A DNA stretch of 64,000 nucleotides from Streptomyces sp. NBS 14/10 (GTDB lineage: Bacteria > Actinomycetota > Actinomycetes > Streptomycetales > Streptomycetaceae), in assembly GCF_002224125.1 (NCBI RefSeq), contig NZ_NCSM01000080.1, positions 1 to 64,000 on the forward strand, written 5' to 3'. Each line of letters opens with the position of its first letter. Within the stretch, counting starts at the first letter, position 1. Below are positions 44,896 through 54,831 of the stretch, piece by piece. The notes under the pieces were generated by a model that saw only the letters and a list, made by a program, of their open reading frames with translations, searched no databases and had not been told where the DNA came from. A program made the translations under genes and the position numbers.

Positions 44896-45594
44896 ATGGA
44901 CAGCAGCAGCACGCGTCGCCAGGCCACCCGGCAGAAGCTTTTCGAGGCAGCGGTCACCCTCATCGCGGAGCAGGGGTTCTCCTCCACCACCGTGGACGAG
45001 ATCGCCGAACGGGCCGGAGTGGCCAAGGGCACGGTCTACTACAACTTCGCGAGCAAGACCGTGCTCTTCGAGGAACTGCTGCGGCACGGCGTCGAGCTGC
45101 TGACCGCCTCGCTCCAGAGCGCCGCCGACGAGACCGCCGACCGCGGCGGCAGCCATGTCGACGCGCTGGACGCGATGGTCCGCGCGGGCCTGCACTTCAT
45201 CGCCCGCCACCCCTCGCTGACCCAGCTGTACGTAGCCGAGCTGTGGCGCACCAACCGGGCCTGGCAGCCCACGCTGATGGTGGTGCGGCGGCAGGCCATA
45301 GCGGTGATCGAGTCGGTGCTGCGGGAGGGCGTGGCCGCACGCGAGCTGAGCGAGGACATCGACATCCCGCTGACGGCCTCGGCGCTGTTCGGGATGGTGC
45401 TGGTGGCGGCGCTGGACTGGCAGTCGTACCAGCCGGAGCGGTCGCTGGACGATGTGCACGCCGCGCTGTCCCGGCTGCTGCAGGGCCGTGTGGGCAGAGC
45501 CCCGACCAAAGGTGTCGGAGCTCCGACTCAAGGTGTCGGAGCGCCGGCCCAGGGTGCCCGAGCACCCGCCGAGAGCGCCCGGACCCTGGGCTGA
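44896..45594 (+). CDS. TetR-family transcriptional regulator with heptapeptide-repeat tail
   Basis: A 232-aa regulator. The N-terminal HTH is FSSTTVDEIAERAGVAKGTVYYNFASKTVLF (~27-57), and the ligand-binding helices extend to ~200. Residues 203-230 consist of PTKGVGA/PTQGVGA/PAQGARA/PAESART repeats that fall outside the TetR fold. It diverges from the HEPN gene (273 bp between) and precedes the CrtI-like oxidoreductase, so either may be its target. No ribosome site is evident before ATG 44896; a GTG at 44857 is an alternative start. Confidence 0.88.
   Translation: MDSSSTRRQATRQKLFEAAVTLIAEQGFSSTTVDEIAERAGVAKGTVYYNFASKTVLFEELLRHGVELLTASLQSAADETADRGGSHVDALDAMVRAGLHFIARHPSLTQLYVAELWRTNRAWQPTLMVVRRQAIAVIESVLREGVAARELSEDIDIPLTASALFGMVLVAALDWQSYQPERSLDDVHAALSRLLQGRVGRAPTKGVGAPTQGVGAPAQGARAPAESARTLG
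45502..45585 (+). repeat. Four 21-bp tandem units at the end of the TetR gene
   Basis: Units at 45502-45522, 45523-45543, 45544-45564 and 45565-45585 encode seven residues each. The first two differ at four positions, while units three and four are more diverged. Confidence 0.75.
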
Positions 45595-45616
45595 GCCTGA
45601 CTGAACCAGAGAGGTG

Positions 45617-45661
45617 CTGTTCTGGTGCGGTTCGAACCCCGATCGATCCGCACCAGAACAG
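45617..45661 (+). terminator. Hairpin terminator after the TetR gene
   Basis: CTGTTCTGGTGCGG (45617-45630) pairs perfectly with 45648-45661 around a 17-nt loop, 22 nt past the TetR stop. The loop contains TTCGAAC but does not form a tRNA arm. Confidence 0.7.
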
Positions 45662-45934
45662 GGGGCGCCCCCAGCGATGGCTGGGAGAAACCTCCCCGTC
45701 CCCTGTGTTCCCCCGGGGGACTCCCTCCACTCGGTCAGGTCGCCACGCCGTTCCGCCGCCCCGTGTCGGCGGTCCGGCGCCGCGCCCCTTCCGCGTCCAC
45801 CACTCTCCCGTCCACGCAGGTCATGACCCATCCGCGCGGCTACTCATCTGTCCGCCTAGGTACCCGTACTCAAGCCCTGGGCGGTTGTCCCCAGGCCGCG
45901 GTGCCCGGGGTGCCCGGGTGTCAGTGGTGGCGGA
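45662..45934. other. Intergenic region upstream of the CrtI-like gene
   Basis: About 270 bp without a recognisable gene. It includes short Pro-codon-like C-runs and TACTCATCT...CCGTACTCA near 45841-45872, a pair of TACTCA words 28 bp apart that could be regulator sites. I see no RNA gene here. Confidence 0.35.
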
Positions 45935-45940
45935 TAAAGT
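45935..45940 (+). promoter_or_regulatory. Candidate -10 of a leaderless CrtI-like transcript
   Basis: TAAAGT lies 7 nt before the ATG at 45948, placing the likely transcription start at or next to the start codon. No ribosome site is present. Confidence 0.4.
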
Positions 45941-45947
45941 CGCGGTC

Positions 45948-47555
45948 ATGGCACGGATTGCGGTGATCGGCGCTGGGATGGGCGCCATGGCGGCCGCCGC
46001 CCGGCTGGCCGTCGCGGGCCACCAGGTGGCGGTGTACGAGCGCGGGCAGACTCATGGCGGCGGGGTCGGACGCTTCGAGCGGGACGGCTTCGCCTTCGAC
46101 ACCGGCCCCGGGCTGCTCCATCTGCCCGCCGTCTATCGCGATCTGTTTGTGAAGACCGGCAAGGAGACCCTGGAGCAGTGCGTCGAGCTGACCCAGGTCG
46201 ACCCCGCCAGCAGGCATGTCTTCGCCGACGGCACGGATGTCCCGCTGCCCAACGCCTCGCGGGCGGGGGTCGTCCGGGCGCTGGACGACGCGTTCGGCGC
46301 GGGCGCGGGCGAGCGCTGGAGCGACCTGGTCAACCGGGCGCGCGAGGCATGGGACGCCACCCGCAGACCGCTGCTCGAGGAGCCGCTGCGCGCGGACTGG
46401 CAGACCCTGGGCCGCGACCCGTATCCGGCGCCGGTCCGGCGCGGGGTCTCCGGGTGGTTCCGGCGGGACGGTGGAGCCGCCCGGAGACCCGCCGCGCTCG
46501 CCGATGTGGCGCGCCGTGAGCTGAAGGACCCCAGGGCCGTCGCCCTGCTGGAGAGCCACGCACTCGCGCACAGCCTCGATCCGCGCACCGCTCCGGCCAG
46601 TGCCGCGGTGCTGCCCTATCTGGAGCAGACCTTCGGCACCTGGTACGCGCGCGGCGGCATACGGGCGCTGGCAGACGCGGTGTACGAGCGCTGCCGGGCC
46701 CGGAAGGTGCGGTTCAGCTTCGGCGCCGAGGTCGTCGGCATCGTCGAGAAGGACGGGCGCGCGGCGGGCGTGGAGCTGGCCGACGGCTCGGTGGCGGAGG
46801 CGGACGCGGTGGTGGCCGGCATCGACCCGGCGCTGCTGCCCTCGCTCCTCGGCGGCGCCGAGCCCTGGCACGACGGCGATGTGCGCCCCGGCGGCGGGGC
46901 GCTCGGCAGTGGGCCCGGCGATGGGGCGGCGGGGCGGCTCACGGTGTTCCTCGCGCTGCGCGGCGCGCGCCCCGAGGACACGGCGCACCGCACGGTGGTG
47001 CACGCCCCGGATCGCGACGCCGAGCTGGCGGCGGTCTTCGGCGAGGCAGCCGGGCCCGGCGGGGCCGGCGGACCCGGTGCCGGTCTCGGGACGCGCGCGC
47101 CGTGCCCCCGCCCGACGGTGACCGTGCTGCGCCCGGACGACCCCACGACCCGCCCCGACGAGGACCACGAGGCGGTCACGCTCACCGCGACCGTCGCCCC
47201 GCACGGGCCGGTCGACTGGATCGACGGCACGGCCGCCGAGGAGGACGCGGACCGGCTCCTGGCGGTCGCCGAGGCGGCGATACCGGGGCTGCGCGACCGG
47301 CTCCTGTGGCGCGAGGTGCGTACCCCCGCCGACACCGCCGCGGACACCGGCGCCACGGGCGGCGCCGTGCCCGGACCCGCGCTGGCCGGCGCGGAGGGCC
47401 GCTTTCTGCGCCCCGCGAACGCGACCCGGCTGCCGGGCCTGTATCTGGCGGGCGGCTGGGCGCATCCGGGCGGCGGGCTGGCCCATGCCGGGATGTCCGG
47501 CACGATGGTGGCCGGCCTGATCGTCGGCGGCGCGGACTGGCGCGGCTCGGAGTGA
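45948..47555 (+). CDS. CrtI/phytoene-desaturase-like FAD-dependent oxidoreductase
   Basis: A 535-aa flavoprotein. The N-terminal dinucleotide fold is RIAVIGAGMGAMAAAARLAV (3-22) with acidic E31, and GRFERDGFAFDTGPGLLHLP is the CrtI-family substrate-side signature. The C-terminal FAD motif is LPGLYLAGGWAHPGGGLAHAGMSG. Residues ~310-410 hold a Gly/Ala/Pro-rich low-complexity insert. The family desaturates carotenoids or oxidises related lipids; no phytoene synthase is nearby, so the substrate is open. ATG 45948 fits the FAD fold start; upstream GTGs are possible. Confidence 0.85.
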   Translation: MARIAVIGAGMGAMAAAARLAVAGHQVAVYERGQTHGGGVGRFERDGFAFDTGPGLLHLPAVYRDLFVKTGKETLEQCVELTQVDPASRHVFADGTDVPLPNASRAGVVRALDDAFGAGAGERWSDLVNRAREAWDATRRPLLEEPLRADWQTLGRDPYPAPVRRGVSGWFRRDGGAARRPAALADVARRELKDPRAVALLESHALAHSLDPRTAPASAAVLPYLEQTFGTWYARGGIRALADAVYERCRARKVRFSFGAEVVGIVEKDGRAAGVELADGSVAEADAVVAGIDPALLPSLLGGAEPWHDGDVRPGGGALGSGPGDGAAGRLTVFLALRGARPEDTAHRTVVHAPDRDAELAAVFGEAAGPGGAGGPGAGLGTRAPCPRPTVTVLRPDDPTTRPDEDHEAVTLTATVAPHGPVDWIDGTAAEEDADRLLAVAEAAIPGLRDRLLWREVRTPADTAADTGATGGAVPGPALAGAEGRFLRPANATRLPGLYLAGGWAHPGGGLAHAGMSGTMVAGLIVGGADWRGSE

Positions 47556-47664
47556 ACGCAGCGACCGCAGCGACCACTGCGGCGGTACGGCGCTGATACG
47601 GCGATGCTGCGGCGGTGACGCGGTGGCGACGAGAGCCGTCGGCGCTCAGCCGTGAGTCAGTAGC

Positions 47665-48633
47665 TCAATAGCGGTACCGCTCGTCGTAGCCGCCGTTGTT
47701 GTAGTCCTGCTGCTGGTACGGGTACTGCGACTGGTCCTGGGGAAGCCCGCCGTCGCCGTCGCGCTGCTGGGGGACCCATCCCCCGCCGGGCTGCATCCCG
47801 GCGTCGGGGGCGTACTGCTGCTGCCCGCCGTAGGAGGGCTCCGCGGCGTAGTGGTCGCTGAGGGCGTCGCCGCCGCCGTACTGGTCCTGCCCGTAGGCGG
47901 CGTACTGGTCGGCGTACTGCTGGTGCTGGTCGCCGTACTGCTGACCGCCCTGCTGGTCGTACCCCGGCTGCTGGGAGCCGCCGTACGGGTCGGTGTAGCC
48001 CGCGTACGCCCCGGCGCCGTAGCCGTACTGCCCGGCGTCCGCGTAGACGTCCTGGCCGTTGCTGTGGCCCTGGGCCGCGTCCGCGTAGACGTCACGGCCG
48101 TCCGTGGTGCCGTAGCCGCCGTACGTCTCATAGCCGCCGTAGCCGCCGACCCCCGCGCCCGGCGCGCTCTGTGCGGCGTGCGCGGCGGAGTCGCCGTAGA
48201 CGCCGTACTCGCCCGTGTCGTCCGGCAGCGGCTCCGGCTGGTAGGCGAGCGGCTCCGGCTGGTACGCGGGCGGCTCCGGTGCGGCCATCGGGACCGCCTC
48301 CAGGTCGGAGACCTGGAGCGTCGGGTCGGCGTCCACCGGGGGCGGGGCGTCCTCGTCCTCCCCGCGGCTGAGGCCGGGCACTCCGCGCAGCGCCCATCCG
48401 GCGGCGAAGCCGCGCCGGAAGGACAGCGTGACGTACGTCTGGCCGACCGCGAAGGTGATCGCACCCGCGCCGATCACCGGCACGGACGGGATGAGCACCC
48501 CGGCCACCACACCGAGGAAACCGGTGAAGGCGAGGAGCCGCCAGCGCAGCCGCGCCTTGTACTGCAGCAGCACCTCTCCCAGCAGCCACAGCGCGACCAC
48601 GCCGAACGCGATGTAGAGGACCGCCCAGCCCAT
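47665..48633 (-). CDS. Membrane protein with long Tyr/Gln/Gly-rich low-complexity tail
   Basis: A 322-aa protein. Three membrane helices (~4-23, 32-50 and 53-70) are followed by a short basic loop and an acidic Pro-rich segment. The last ~190 residues (from ~135) are strongly enriched in Gly, Tyr, Gln, Asp and Ala, with GYGGY, YGGYG and QQYADQYAAYG repeats, ending DYNNGGYDERYRY. Such composition resembles prion-like, phase-separating domains. The ATG at 48633 has GAGAGGGG upstream. The N-terminal part looks like a conserved Streptomyces membrane protein, but I cannot name a function. Confidence 0.8.
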   Translation of the reverse strand: MGWAVLYIAFGVVALWLLGEVLLQYKARLRWRLLAFTGFLGVVAGVLIPSVPVIGAGAITFAVGQTYVTLSFRRGFAAGWALRGVPGLSRGEDEDAPPPVDADPTLQVSDLEAVPMAAPEPPAYQPEPLAYQPEPLPDDTGEYGVYGDSAAHAAQSAPGAGVGGYGGYETYGGYGTTDGRDVYADAAQGHSNGQDVYADAGQYGYGAGAYAGYTDPYGGSQQPGYDQQGGQQYGDQHQQYADQYAAYGQDQYGGGDALSDHYAAEPSYGGQQQYAPDAGMQPGGGWVPQQRDGDGGLPQDQSQYPYQQQDYNNGGYDERYRY

Positions 48634-48672
48634 GCCCGCCCCTCTCGTGCGGCCGCCCCTCGGCTGCCGTCC

Positions 48673-49590
48673 TCAGGACCGCTGATGCAGTCCCAGATTC
48701 TCGTAGATCTCCAGCGTCGCCGGGGAGTGGTTCAGCGTAATGAAGTGAAGTCCGGGGATCTCCTCGGCCATCAACCGCGCGCACAGTTCCGTGGCGTAGT
48801 CGATTCCGATCGAGCGTACAGCCGCCGCGTCGTCCTTCACCGCCAGGATCCGCTCCGCGAGGTCGGGCGGGAAGGCGGCATTGCTCAGCTGCGCGAAGCG
48901 CTCGATCTGCTTCACGTTTGTGACGGGCATGATTTCAGGGATGATCGGCGTCGTACAGCCCGTGGCGGCGACCCGGTCGCGCAGCCGCAGATAGTCCTCG
49001 GCGTAGAAGAACATCTGGGTGATCGCGAAGTCCGCGCCCGCGCGGCACTTGTCGACGAAGTGGCGGACGTCGGTGTCCCAGTCCGCCGAGCGCGGGTGCA
49101 TCTCGGGGAAGGCCGCGACGCCGACGCAGAAGTCGCCCGACTCCTTGATCAGCTCGACCAGTTCGGCGGCGTAGCCGACGCCGTCGGGGTGGCGGACCCA
49201 CTCGCCCATCGGGTCGCCGGGCGGGTCGCCGCGCAGCGCCAGCATGTTGCGGATCCCGGCGCCCGCGTACTGCCCGATGACGTTGCGGAGCTCGGCGCGG
49301 GAGTGGTTGACGGCGGTGAGGTGGGCGACCGGGGTCAGCGTGGTGTCGGTCGCGATGCGCTCGGTGACGCGCACGGTCCCCTCACGGGAGGAGCCGCCCG
49401 CTCCGTAGGTCACGGAGACGAAGGTCGGCGAGACGGCTTCGAGCCGACGGATGGCGTTCCACAGCGTCTGTTCTCCCTTCTCCGTCTTCGGGGCGAAGAA
49501 TTCGAAGGAGTACGACTGCTCGCCTGATGCGAGCAGATCACGCACCGTCCGCGCGCGATCTGTCCTGGTGGAGGCTGTGCCAAGGGCCAT
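48673..49590 (-). CDS. metF: Methylenetetrahydrofolate reductase
   Basis: A FAD-dependent TIM barrel of 305 aa that makes 5-methyl-THF for methionine synthesis. The family signatures [17 protein letters not shown] (28-44), [24 protein letters not shown] and [17 protein letters not shown] are visible. The ATG at 49590 has no ribosome site but has a TAACCT hexamer 6 nt upstream, suggesting a leaderless transcript. It lies 142 nt downstream of thiE on the same strand. Confidence 0.96.
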   Translation of the reverse strand: MALGTASTRTDRARTVRDLLASGEQSYSFEFFAPKTEKGEQTLWNAIRRLEAVSPTFVSVTYGAGGSSREGTVRVTERIATDTTLTPVAHLTAVNHSRAELRNVIGQYAGAGIRNMLALRGDPPGDPMGEWVRHPDGVGYAAELVELIKESGDFCVGVAAFPEMHPRSADWDTDVRHFVDKCRAGADFAITQMFFYAEDYLRLRDRVAATGCTTPIIPEIMPVTNVKQIERFAQLSNAAFPPDLAERILAVKDDAAAVRSIGIDYATELCARLMAEEIPGLHFITLNHSPATLEIYENLGLHQRS

Positions 49591-49596
49591 ACGGGA

Positions 49597-49602
49597 AGGT
49601 TA
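49597..49602 (-). promoter_or_regulatory. Candidate -10 of a leaderless metF transcript
   Basis: On the minus strand TAACCT is followed 6 nt later by the metF ATG. TGTCCG lies 17 nt upstream as a weak -35. Confidence 0.45.
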
Positions 49603-49732
49603 GCCAGCGGTGCGGCACACGGACAGCGGGCGGGGGTGTTATGCCCCTTTCGCCGGGTCTTGGTCCGTACTGCGGACACTTTGCCGACGACGAGACGACG
49701 CCGGGCCGACGACGGGCAGAGCCACACACCCC

Positions 49733-50401
49733 TCACAGGTCGCGAGCGCGCACCCGCTTGGCCAGCTCGGCGGTGGCCGCGCCGGGGTCCTCGGCCTCGG
49801 TGATCGCCCGCACCACGACGATCCGCCGCGCGCCCGCCTCCAGCACCTCGTCCAGGTTCGAGGCGTCGATTCCGCCGATGGCGAACCAGGGCCGAGCGGG
49901 CTTCAGGGCGGCCGTGTGGCGCACCAGCGACAGGCCCGGGGCGGTCCGCCCCGGCTTGGTGGGGGTGGGCCAGCAGGGCCCGGTGCAGAAGTAGTCGACG
50001 CCCGGCTCGGCGGCCGCGGCCTCCGCCTCGGCCGGTGCGTGGGTGGACCGCCCGATCAGCACATCCGCGCCGAGGATCGCGCGCGCCGCCGGGACCGGCA
50101 GATCGCCCTGGCCCAGGTGCAGCACATCGGAGCCGATGGCATGGGCGACGTCCGCCCGGTCGTTGACCGCCAGCAGCTTGCCGTGGCGGCGGCAGGCGTC
50201 GGCGAACACCGCGAGACGGTCAAGCTCCTCGCGGGCCTCCAAACCCTTGTCGCGCAGCTGGACGATGTCCACCCCCGACTCCAGGACGGCGTCCAGGAAC
50301 TCCGGCAGATCGCCCTGGCGCCGGCGGGCGTCAGTGCACAGATAGAGCCGGGCATCGGCAAGCTGCTCGCGGGCGGTGGCGGTGGCAGTGGCGGCGGCCA
50401 T
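49733..50401 (-). CDS. thiE: Thiamine-phosphate synthase
   Basis: A TIM-barrel enzyme of 222 aa that joins the pyrimidine and thiazole halves of thiamine. Diagnostic stretches are [41 protein letters not shown] and [14 protein letters not shown], followed by [12 protein letters not shown] and [15 protein letters not shown]. The N-terminal ~12 residues (AAATATATA) are a non-conserved Ala/Thr run, so the start may be slightly downstream. It is separated from thiOSG by the Rv2175c-like and reductase genes and has the opposite orientation. Confidence 0.95.
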   Translation of the reverse strand: MAAATATATAREQLADARLYLCTDARRRQGDLPEFLDAVLESGVDIVQLRDKGLEAREELDRLAVFADACRRHGKLLAVNDRADVAHAIGSDVLHLGQGDLPVPAARAILGADVLIGRSTHAPAEAEAAAAEPGVDYFCTGPCWPTPTKPGRTAPGLSLVRHTAALKPARPWFAIGGIDASNLDEVLEAGARRIVVVRAITEAEDPGAATAELAKRVRARDL

Positions 50402-50549
50402 TGGGACGGCTTTCCCCCTGGATCGGCGGCGTTCCGGCCGCGTGTGGGCGGCGTACGGACCGGATGCGGCCGGCCCGTACGCCGCGGGTGGTGATTCAGA
50501 CGATGACGGTACGGATGGTGCGGTGGGTCAGCGGCGGCTCAGCCGCCGC

Positions 50550-50915
50550 TCAGACGGCGAGCGCCTGGGCGCGGCGCTTGACCTCCGTGCCGCGATTCTC
50601 GTGCAGGGCCTGCGCCGGGGTGCCGGGCAGGCTCGGGTCCGGGGTGAAGAGCCACTCCAGCATCTCCTCGTCGCTGAAGCCGTCGTCCCTCAGCAGCGTC
50701 AGGGTGCCCACCAGGCCCTTGACGACCTTTCCGTCACCGATGAACTCGGCGGGCACCTGGAGCACTCGATTCTCGCCACGGCGCACCGCGATCAGCTGAC
50801 CCTCCTTGACCAGCTGCCGCACGCGCGTCACCTCGACACCGAGCCGTTCGGCGATGTCGGGGAGGGTGAGCCAGGCGGGGACGAGAGCATCGATCTTTGC
50901 GTCAATCTCGGTCAC
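50550..50915 (-). CDS. Rv2175c-like winged-helix DNA-binding protein
   Basis: A 121-aa protein of the Rv2175c family. An HTH is visible at WLTLPDIAERLGVEVTRVRQLVKEGQLIAVRRGENRVLQVPAEF (~14-57). The C-terminal region (GTLTLLRDDGFSDEEMLEWLFTPDPSLPGTPAQAL) is the conserved second part. In M. tuberculosis the homologue is phosphorylated by the kinase PknL, whose gene is adjacent; here a PASTA kinase lies 4.5 kb away. The GTG at 50915 starts the family's usual N terminus, with a weak GGCAGG ribosome site. Confidence 0.85.
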   Translation of the reverse strand: MTEIDAKIDALVPAWLTLPDIAERLGVEVTRVRQLVKEGQLIAVRRGENRVLQVPAEFIGDGKVVKGLVGTLTLLRDDGFSDEEMLEWLFTPDPSLPGTPAQALHENRGTEVKRRAQALAV

Positions 50916-51029
50916 GGGACAAGCCTGCCATCTGGGACTGACAGTGGGTAGTCGGGCACCGGGCAAGCCGCCGTCAACACCGCCGTCGACCGCGCCGCTG
51001 CCAAGGTCGCCGCGGGGGCGCGCCGAGGG

Positions 51030-52280
51030 TCACAGGACGGCCGACTTGAGCGGCACCGACGGGTCCGCGGCGAGGGCGCGGTCCAGCCGGGAGCCCTGCT
51101 CGATCAGCTTGCGGCCCTGGGCCAGATCGCGCGGACGGCCGACGGCCAGCAGGGCGACCAGCGCCCCGTCGCGCAGCCAGCACACCGACCAGGCCGCGCC
51201 CTCCGGGTCGCCGCGCCAGACGAGTTCGTCGGCGGCGGCGTGGTGGCCCACGTACTGCACGAAGCGGCCGAACTGCTCGGACCAGAAATACGGCACCGGG
51301 TCGTAGACCGAACCGGTGAAATGCGCGGTCCTGCTGCCGACCACATTGGCGGCGACGGTGCGCGGCCCCTGGAGGGCGTTGTCCCAGTGGTGCACCAGCA
51401 GCCGCTCGCCGTAGCGCGCGGAGGGGAACGACGCGCAGTCACCGACGGCGTACACGTCGGGCGCCGAGGTGCGCAGCTGTTCGTCGGCGGCGACGGACCG
51501 GTCCGGGGCCAGCTCGACGCCCGAGCCCGCCAGCCAGCCCGTGGCGGGCCGCGCCCCGATGCCGACGACCACCGCGTCCGCGCTCAGCCGGGTGCCGTCC
51601 TGGAGCAGCACCCCCTGCTCGTCCACGGAGGCCACCTGCGCGCCGGTGACCAGTTCGACGCCGTAGTCGGCGTACCAGCCGGCCATGGGGGCGGCGACCT
51701 CGGCCGGGAGGGCGCCCGCCAGCGGGCGGTCGGCGGCCTCCACGACGGTCACGGCGCAGCCCGCCTCGCGCGCCGCCGTGGCGAACTCCGCGCCGATCCA
51801 GCCCGCCCCGACCACCACGATCTCGCGCTGCCCGGCGAGCACCGGACGCAGCCGCTCCGCGTCGTCGAGCGTGCGCAGCAGATGCACACCGGGCACGCCC
51901 TCGCCGCCGGGCAGGGTGATCGGCTCGGCGCCGGTGGCGATCACCAGGACGTCGTACGACACCGGGCCCGACGCGGTCTCCAGCCGCCGCGCGCCGGTGT
52001 CCAGGCCGGTCACCGACACCCCGAGCCGCAGCTCGACGCCGAGCGCGGCGAAGTCCACGTCGAAGGCGGAGCCCTCGGCCTTGCCGAGCAGCACGGCCTT
52101 GGACAGCGGCGGCCGGTCGTACGGCTGGTGCGCCTCGGCGCCGAGCAGCAGAATGCCCCCGGTCCAGCCCTGGTCGCGCAGCGCGACAGCGGTCTGCACC
52201 CCGGCCATTCCCGCGCCGACGATCACCACTTGCTGCCCGGTGCCCCCCGGGGACGCCGACTTCGTCGTCTCATCGCTCAC
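51030..52280 (-). CDS. FAD/NAD-dependent reductase (ferredoxin-reductase-like)
   Basis: A 416-aa two-dinucleotide-domain reductase of the BphA4/rubredoxin-reductase type. The FAD loop is VIVGAGMAGVQTAVALRDQG (19-38), the NAD loop VVVGAGWIGAEFATAAREAG (~155-174), and the FAD tail motif PDVYAVGDCASFPS. A C-terminal reductase domain (VPYFWSEQFGRFVQYVGHH) follows. The electron acceptor is unknown. It diverges from the TPP-riboswitch thiOSG operon. The GTG start has no ribosome site but TACAGT lies 6 nt upstream. Confidence 0.9.
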   Translation of the reverse strand: MSDETTKSASPGGTGQQVVIVGAGMAGVQTAVALRDQGWTGGILLLGAEAHQPYDRPPLSKAVLLGKAEGSAFDVDFAALGVELRLGVSVTGLDTGARRLETASGPVSYDVLVIATGAEPITLPGGEGVPGVHLLRTLDDAERLRPVLAGQREIVVVGAGWIGAEFATAAREAGCAVTVVEAADRPLAGALPAEVAAPMAGWYADYGVELVTGAQVASVDEQGVLLQDGTRLSADAVVVGIGARPATGWLAGSGVELAPDRSVAADEQLRTSAPDVYAVGDCASFPSARYGERLLVHHWDNALQGPRTVAANVVGSRTAHFTGSVYDPVPYFWSEQFGRFVQYVGHHAAADELVWRGDPEGAAWSVCWLRDGALVALLAVGRPRDLAQGRKLIEQGSRLDRALAADPSVPLKSAVL

Positions 52281-52286
52281 ACGATC

Positions 52287-52292
52287 ACTGTA
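52287..52292 (-). promoter_or_regulatory. Candidate -10 of a leaderless reductase transcript
   Basis: On the minus strand TACAGT precedes the GTG at 52280 by 6 nt, with no ribosome site. Confidence 0.4.
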
Positions 52293-52395
52293 GGACGGCG
52301 CACGGGGCGCACCGGAGAACCGACTGACGAGATCTCGGGCACAGGAGCGTCTTCCGGGCGGTTCCGGCCGCGTACTAGGGTTGGCGGGACGAAGC

Positions 52396-52490
52396 ACTCG
52401 CGGGAGCCCGACGCAGCGGGCTGAGAGGGAGGCTGAAGCGGCCTCCGACCGTACGAACCTGATCCGGGTCATGCCGGCGAAGGGAGGGGC
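52396..52490 (+). promoter_or_regulatory. TPP (THI-box) riboswitch
   Basis: The conserved TPP aptamer words are present in order: GCGGGCTGAGAGGGAGG (52416-52432), then ACCGTACGAACCTGATCCGG (52448-52467), then GTCATGCCGGCGAAGGGA (52468-52485). The GAAGGGAGGGG end includes the ribosome site for thiO, so ligand binding probably blocks translation. It controls thiO-thiS-thiG. Confidence 0.95.
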
Positions 52491-52499
52491 GTTACGCCC

Positions 52500-53716
52500 A
52501 TGCACGCATCTCGCACACCCCCATGTACGGGGTCGGAGGGGCCGCCGGGCCGGCCGTACGACGCGCTGGTCGTCGGCGGCGGCATCATCGGCCTGGTCAC
52601 GGCGTGGCGGGCGGCCCAGCGGGGCCTGCGCACCGCCGTCGCCGACCCGGCGCCGGGCGGCGGCGCGGCCCAGGTGGCGGCCGGAATGCTCGCGGCCGTC
52701 ACCGAGCTCCACTACGGCGAGCAGACGCTGCTCGCCCTCAACCTCGCCTCCGCGCGCCGCTATCCGGAGTTCGTGGCCGAGCTGGAGGAGGCGAGCGGCC
52801 AGGGCGTCGGCTTCCGCGCCTGCGGCACGCTCGCCGTGGCCTTCGACCCCGACGACCGCGCCCACCTGCGCGAACTCCATGACTTCCAGCGGCGGCTCGG
52901 GCTGGAGTCGCAGTGGCTCACGGGGCGCGAATGCCGGCGCCTGGAGCCGATGCTCGCGCCGGGCGTACGCGGGGGCCTGCGCGTCGACGGGGACCACCAG
53001 GTCGACCCGCGGCGGCTGGCGGCGGCGCTGCTGACCGCGTGCGAGCGGGCCGGCGTGGTCTTCCACCGCGGCCGCGCGGAACGGCTCACGCTCGCGGCGG
53101 ACCGCGCCACCGGCGTCGAACTCGCCGACGGCACACGGCTGACCGCCGACCAAACCGTACTGGCCGCGGGCAGCTTCAGCGGGCGGCTCGCGGGCGCCCC
53201 CGAGGGCGCGCTGCCTCCCGTACGCCCCGTCAAGGGCCAGGTGCTGCGGCTGCGCGTACCGCCCGCGTACGCGCCGTTCCTGTCCCGGACCGTACGGGCC
53301 GAGGTGCGCGGCGGACATGTCTATCTGGTGCCGCGCGAGAACGGCGAGCTGGTCGTCGGCGCCACCTCGGAAGAGCTCGGCTGGGACACCACGGTCACCG
53401 CGGGCGGCGTCTACGAACTGCTGCGCGACGCGCATGAGCTGGTGCCCGGCATCACCGAGCTGCCGCTCGTCGAGACCCGCGCCGGGCTGCGCCCCGGCTC
53501 CCCCGACAACGCGCCGCTGCTCGGCCCGAGCGCGCTGCCCGGCCTGCTCGTGGCCACCGGCCACTACCGCAACGGCGTCCTCCTCACGCCCGTCACGGGC
53601 GACATCATGGCCGAGGTGCTGACGCGCGGCGAACTCCCGGACGAGGCCCGGCCGTTCTCCCCGCTGCGCTTCCCGGCCGCCCACCCCGGCATCCACGTAC
53701 CGCAGGAGCAGCCCGT

Positions 53717-53720
<4 letters not shown>
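52500..53720 (+). CDS. thiO: Glycine oxidase ThiO
   Basis: A DAO-family flavoenzyme of 406 aa that oxidises glycine to the imine used for the thiazole ring. The FAD loop DALVVGGGIIGLVTAWRAAQRG is at ~21-42; VKGQVLRLR and ETRAGLRPGSPDNAPLLG...ATGHYRNGVLLTP are ThiO signatures. The first ~20 residues are a non-conserved polar head. Translation is governed by the TPP riboswitch. The stop overlaps thiS as ATGA. Confidence 0.95.
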
Positions 53721-54806
<1,086 letters not shown>

Positions 54807-54819
54807 GGCGATGAGCGGT

Positions 54820-54825
54820 TAGCGT
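54820..54825 (+). promoter_or_regulatory. Candidate -10 of a leaderless SRPBCC-gene transcript
   Basis: TAGCGT lies 6 nt before the ATG at 54832, with no ribosome site, just after the thiG stop. Confidence 0.35.
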
Positions 54826-54831
54826 GGTGAC

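Noticed and set aside
45617..45661. TTCGAACC resembling a tRNA T-loop
   Set aside because: The flanking bases do not form a 5-bp T stem and no acceptor, D or anticodon arm can be drawn; a 14-bp hairpin fits instead.
44623..45831. Upstream in-frame extension of the HEPN gene to 578 codons
   Set aside because: The extension is antisense to the TetR gene, whereas AGGAGG 6 nt before ATG 44622 marks the real start.
44871..45947. Upstream in-frame extension of the CrtI-like gene
   Set aside because: It overlaps the TetR gene out of frame and the terminator hairpin; the flavin-binding fold starts at 45948.
52281..53696. Upstream extension of the FAD reductase frame
   Set aside because: It runs antisense through the TPP riboswitch and thiO; the FAD domain starts just after the GTG at 52280.
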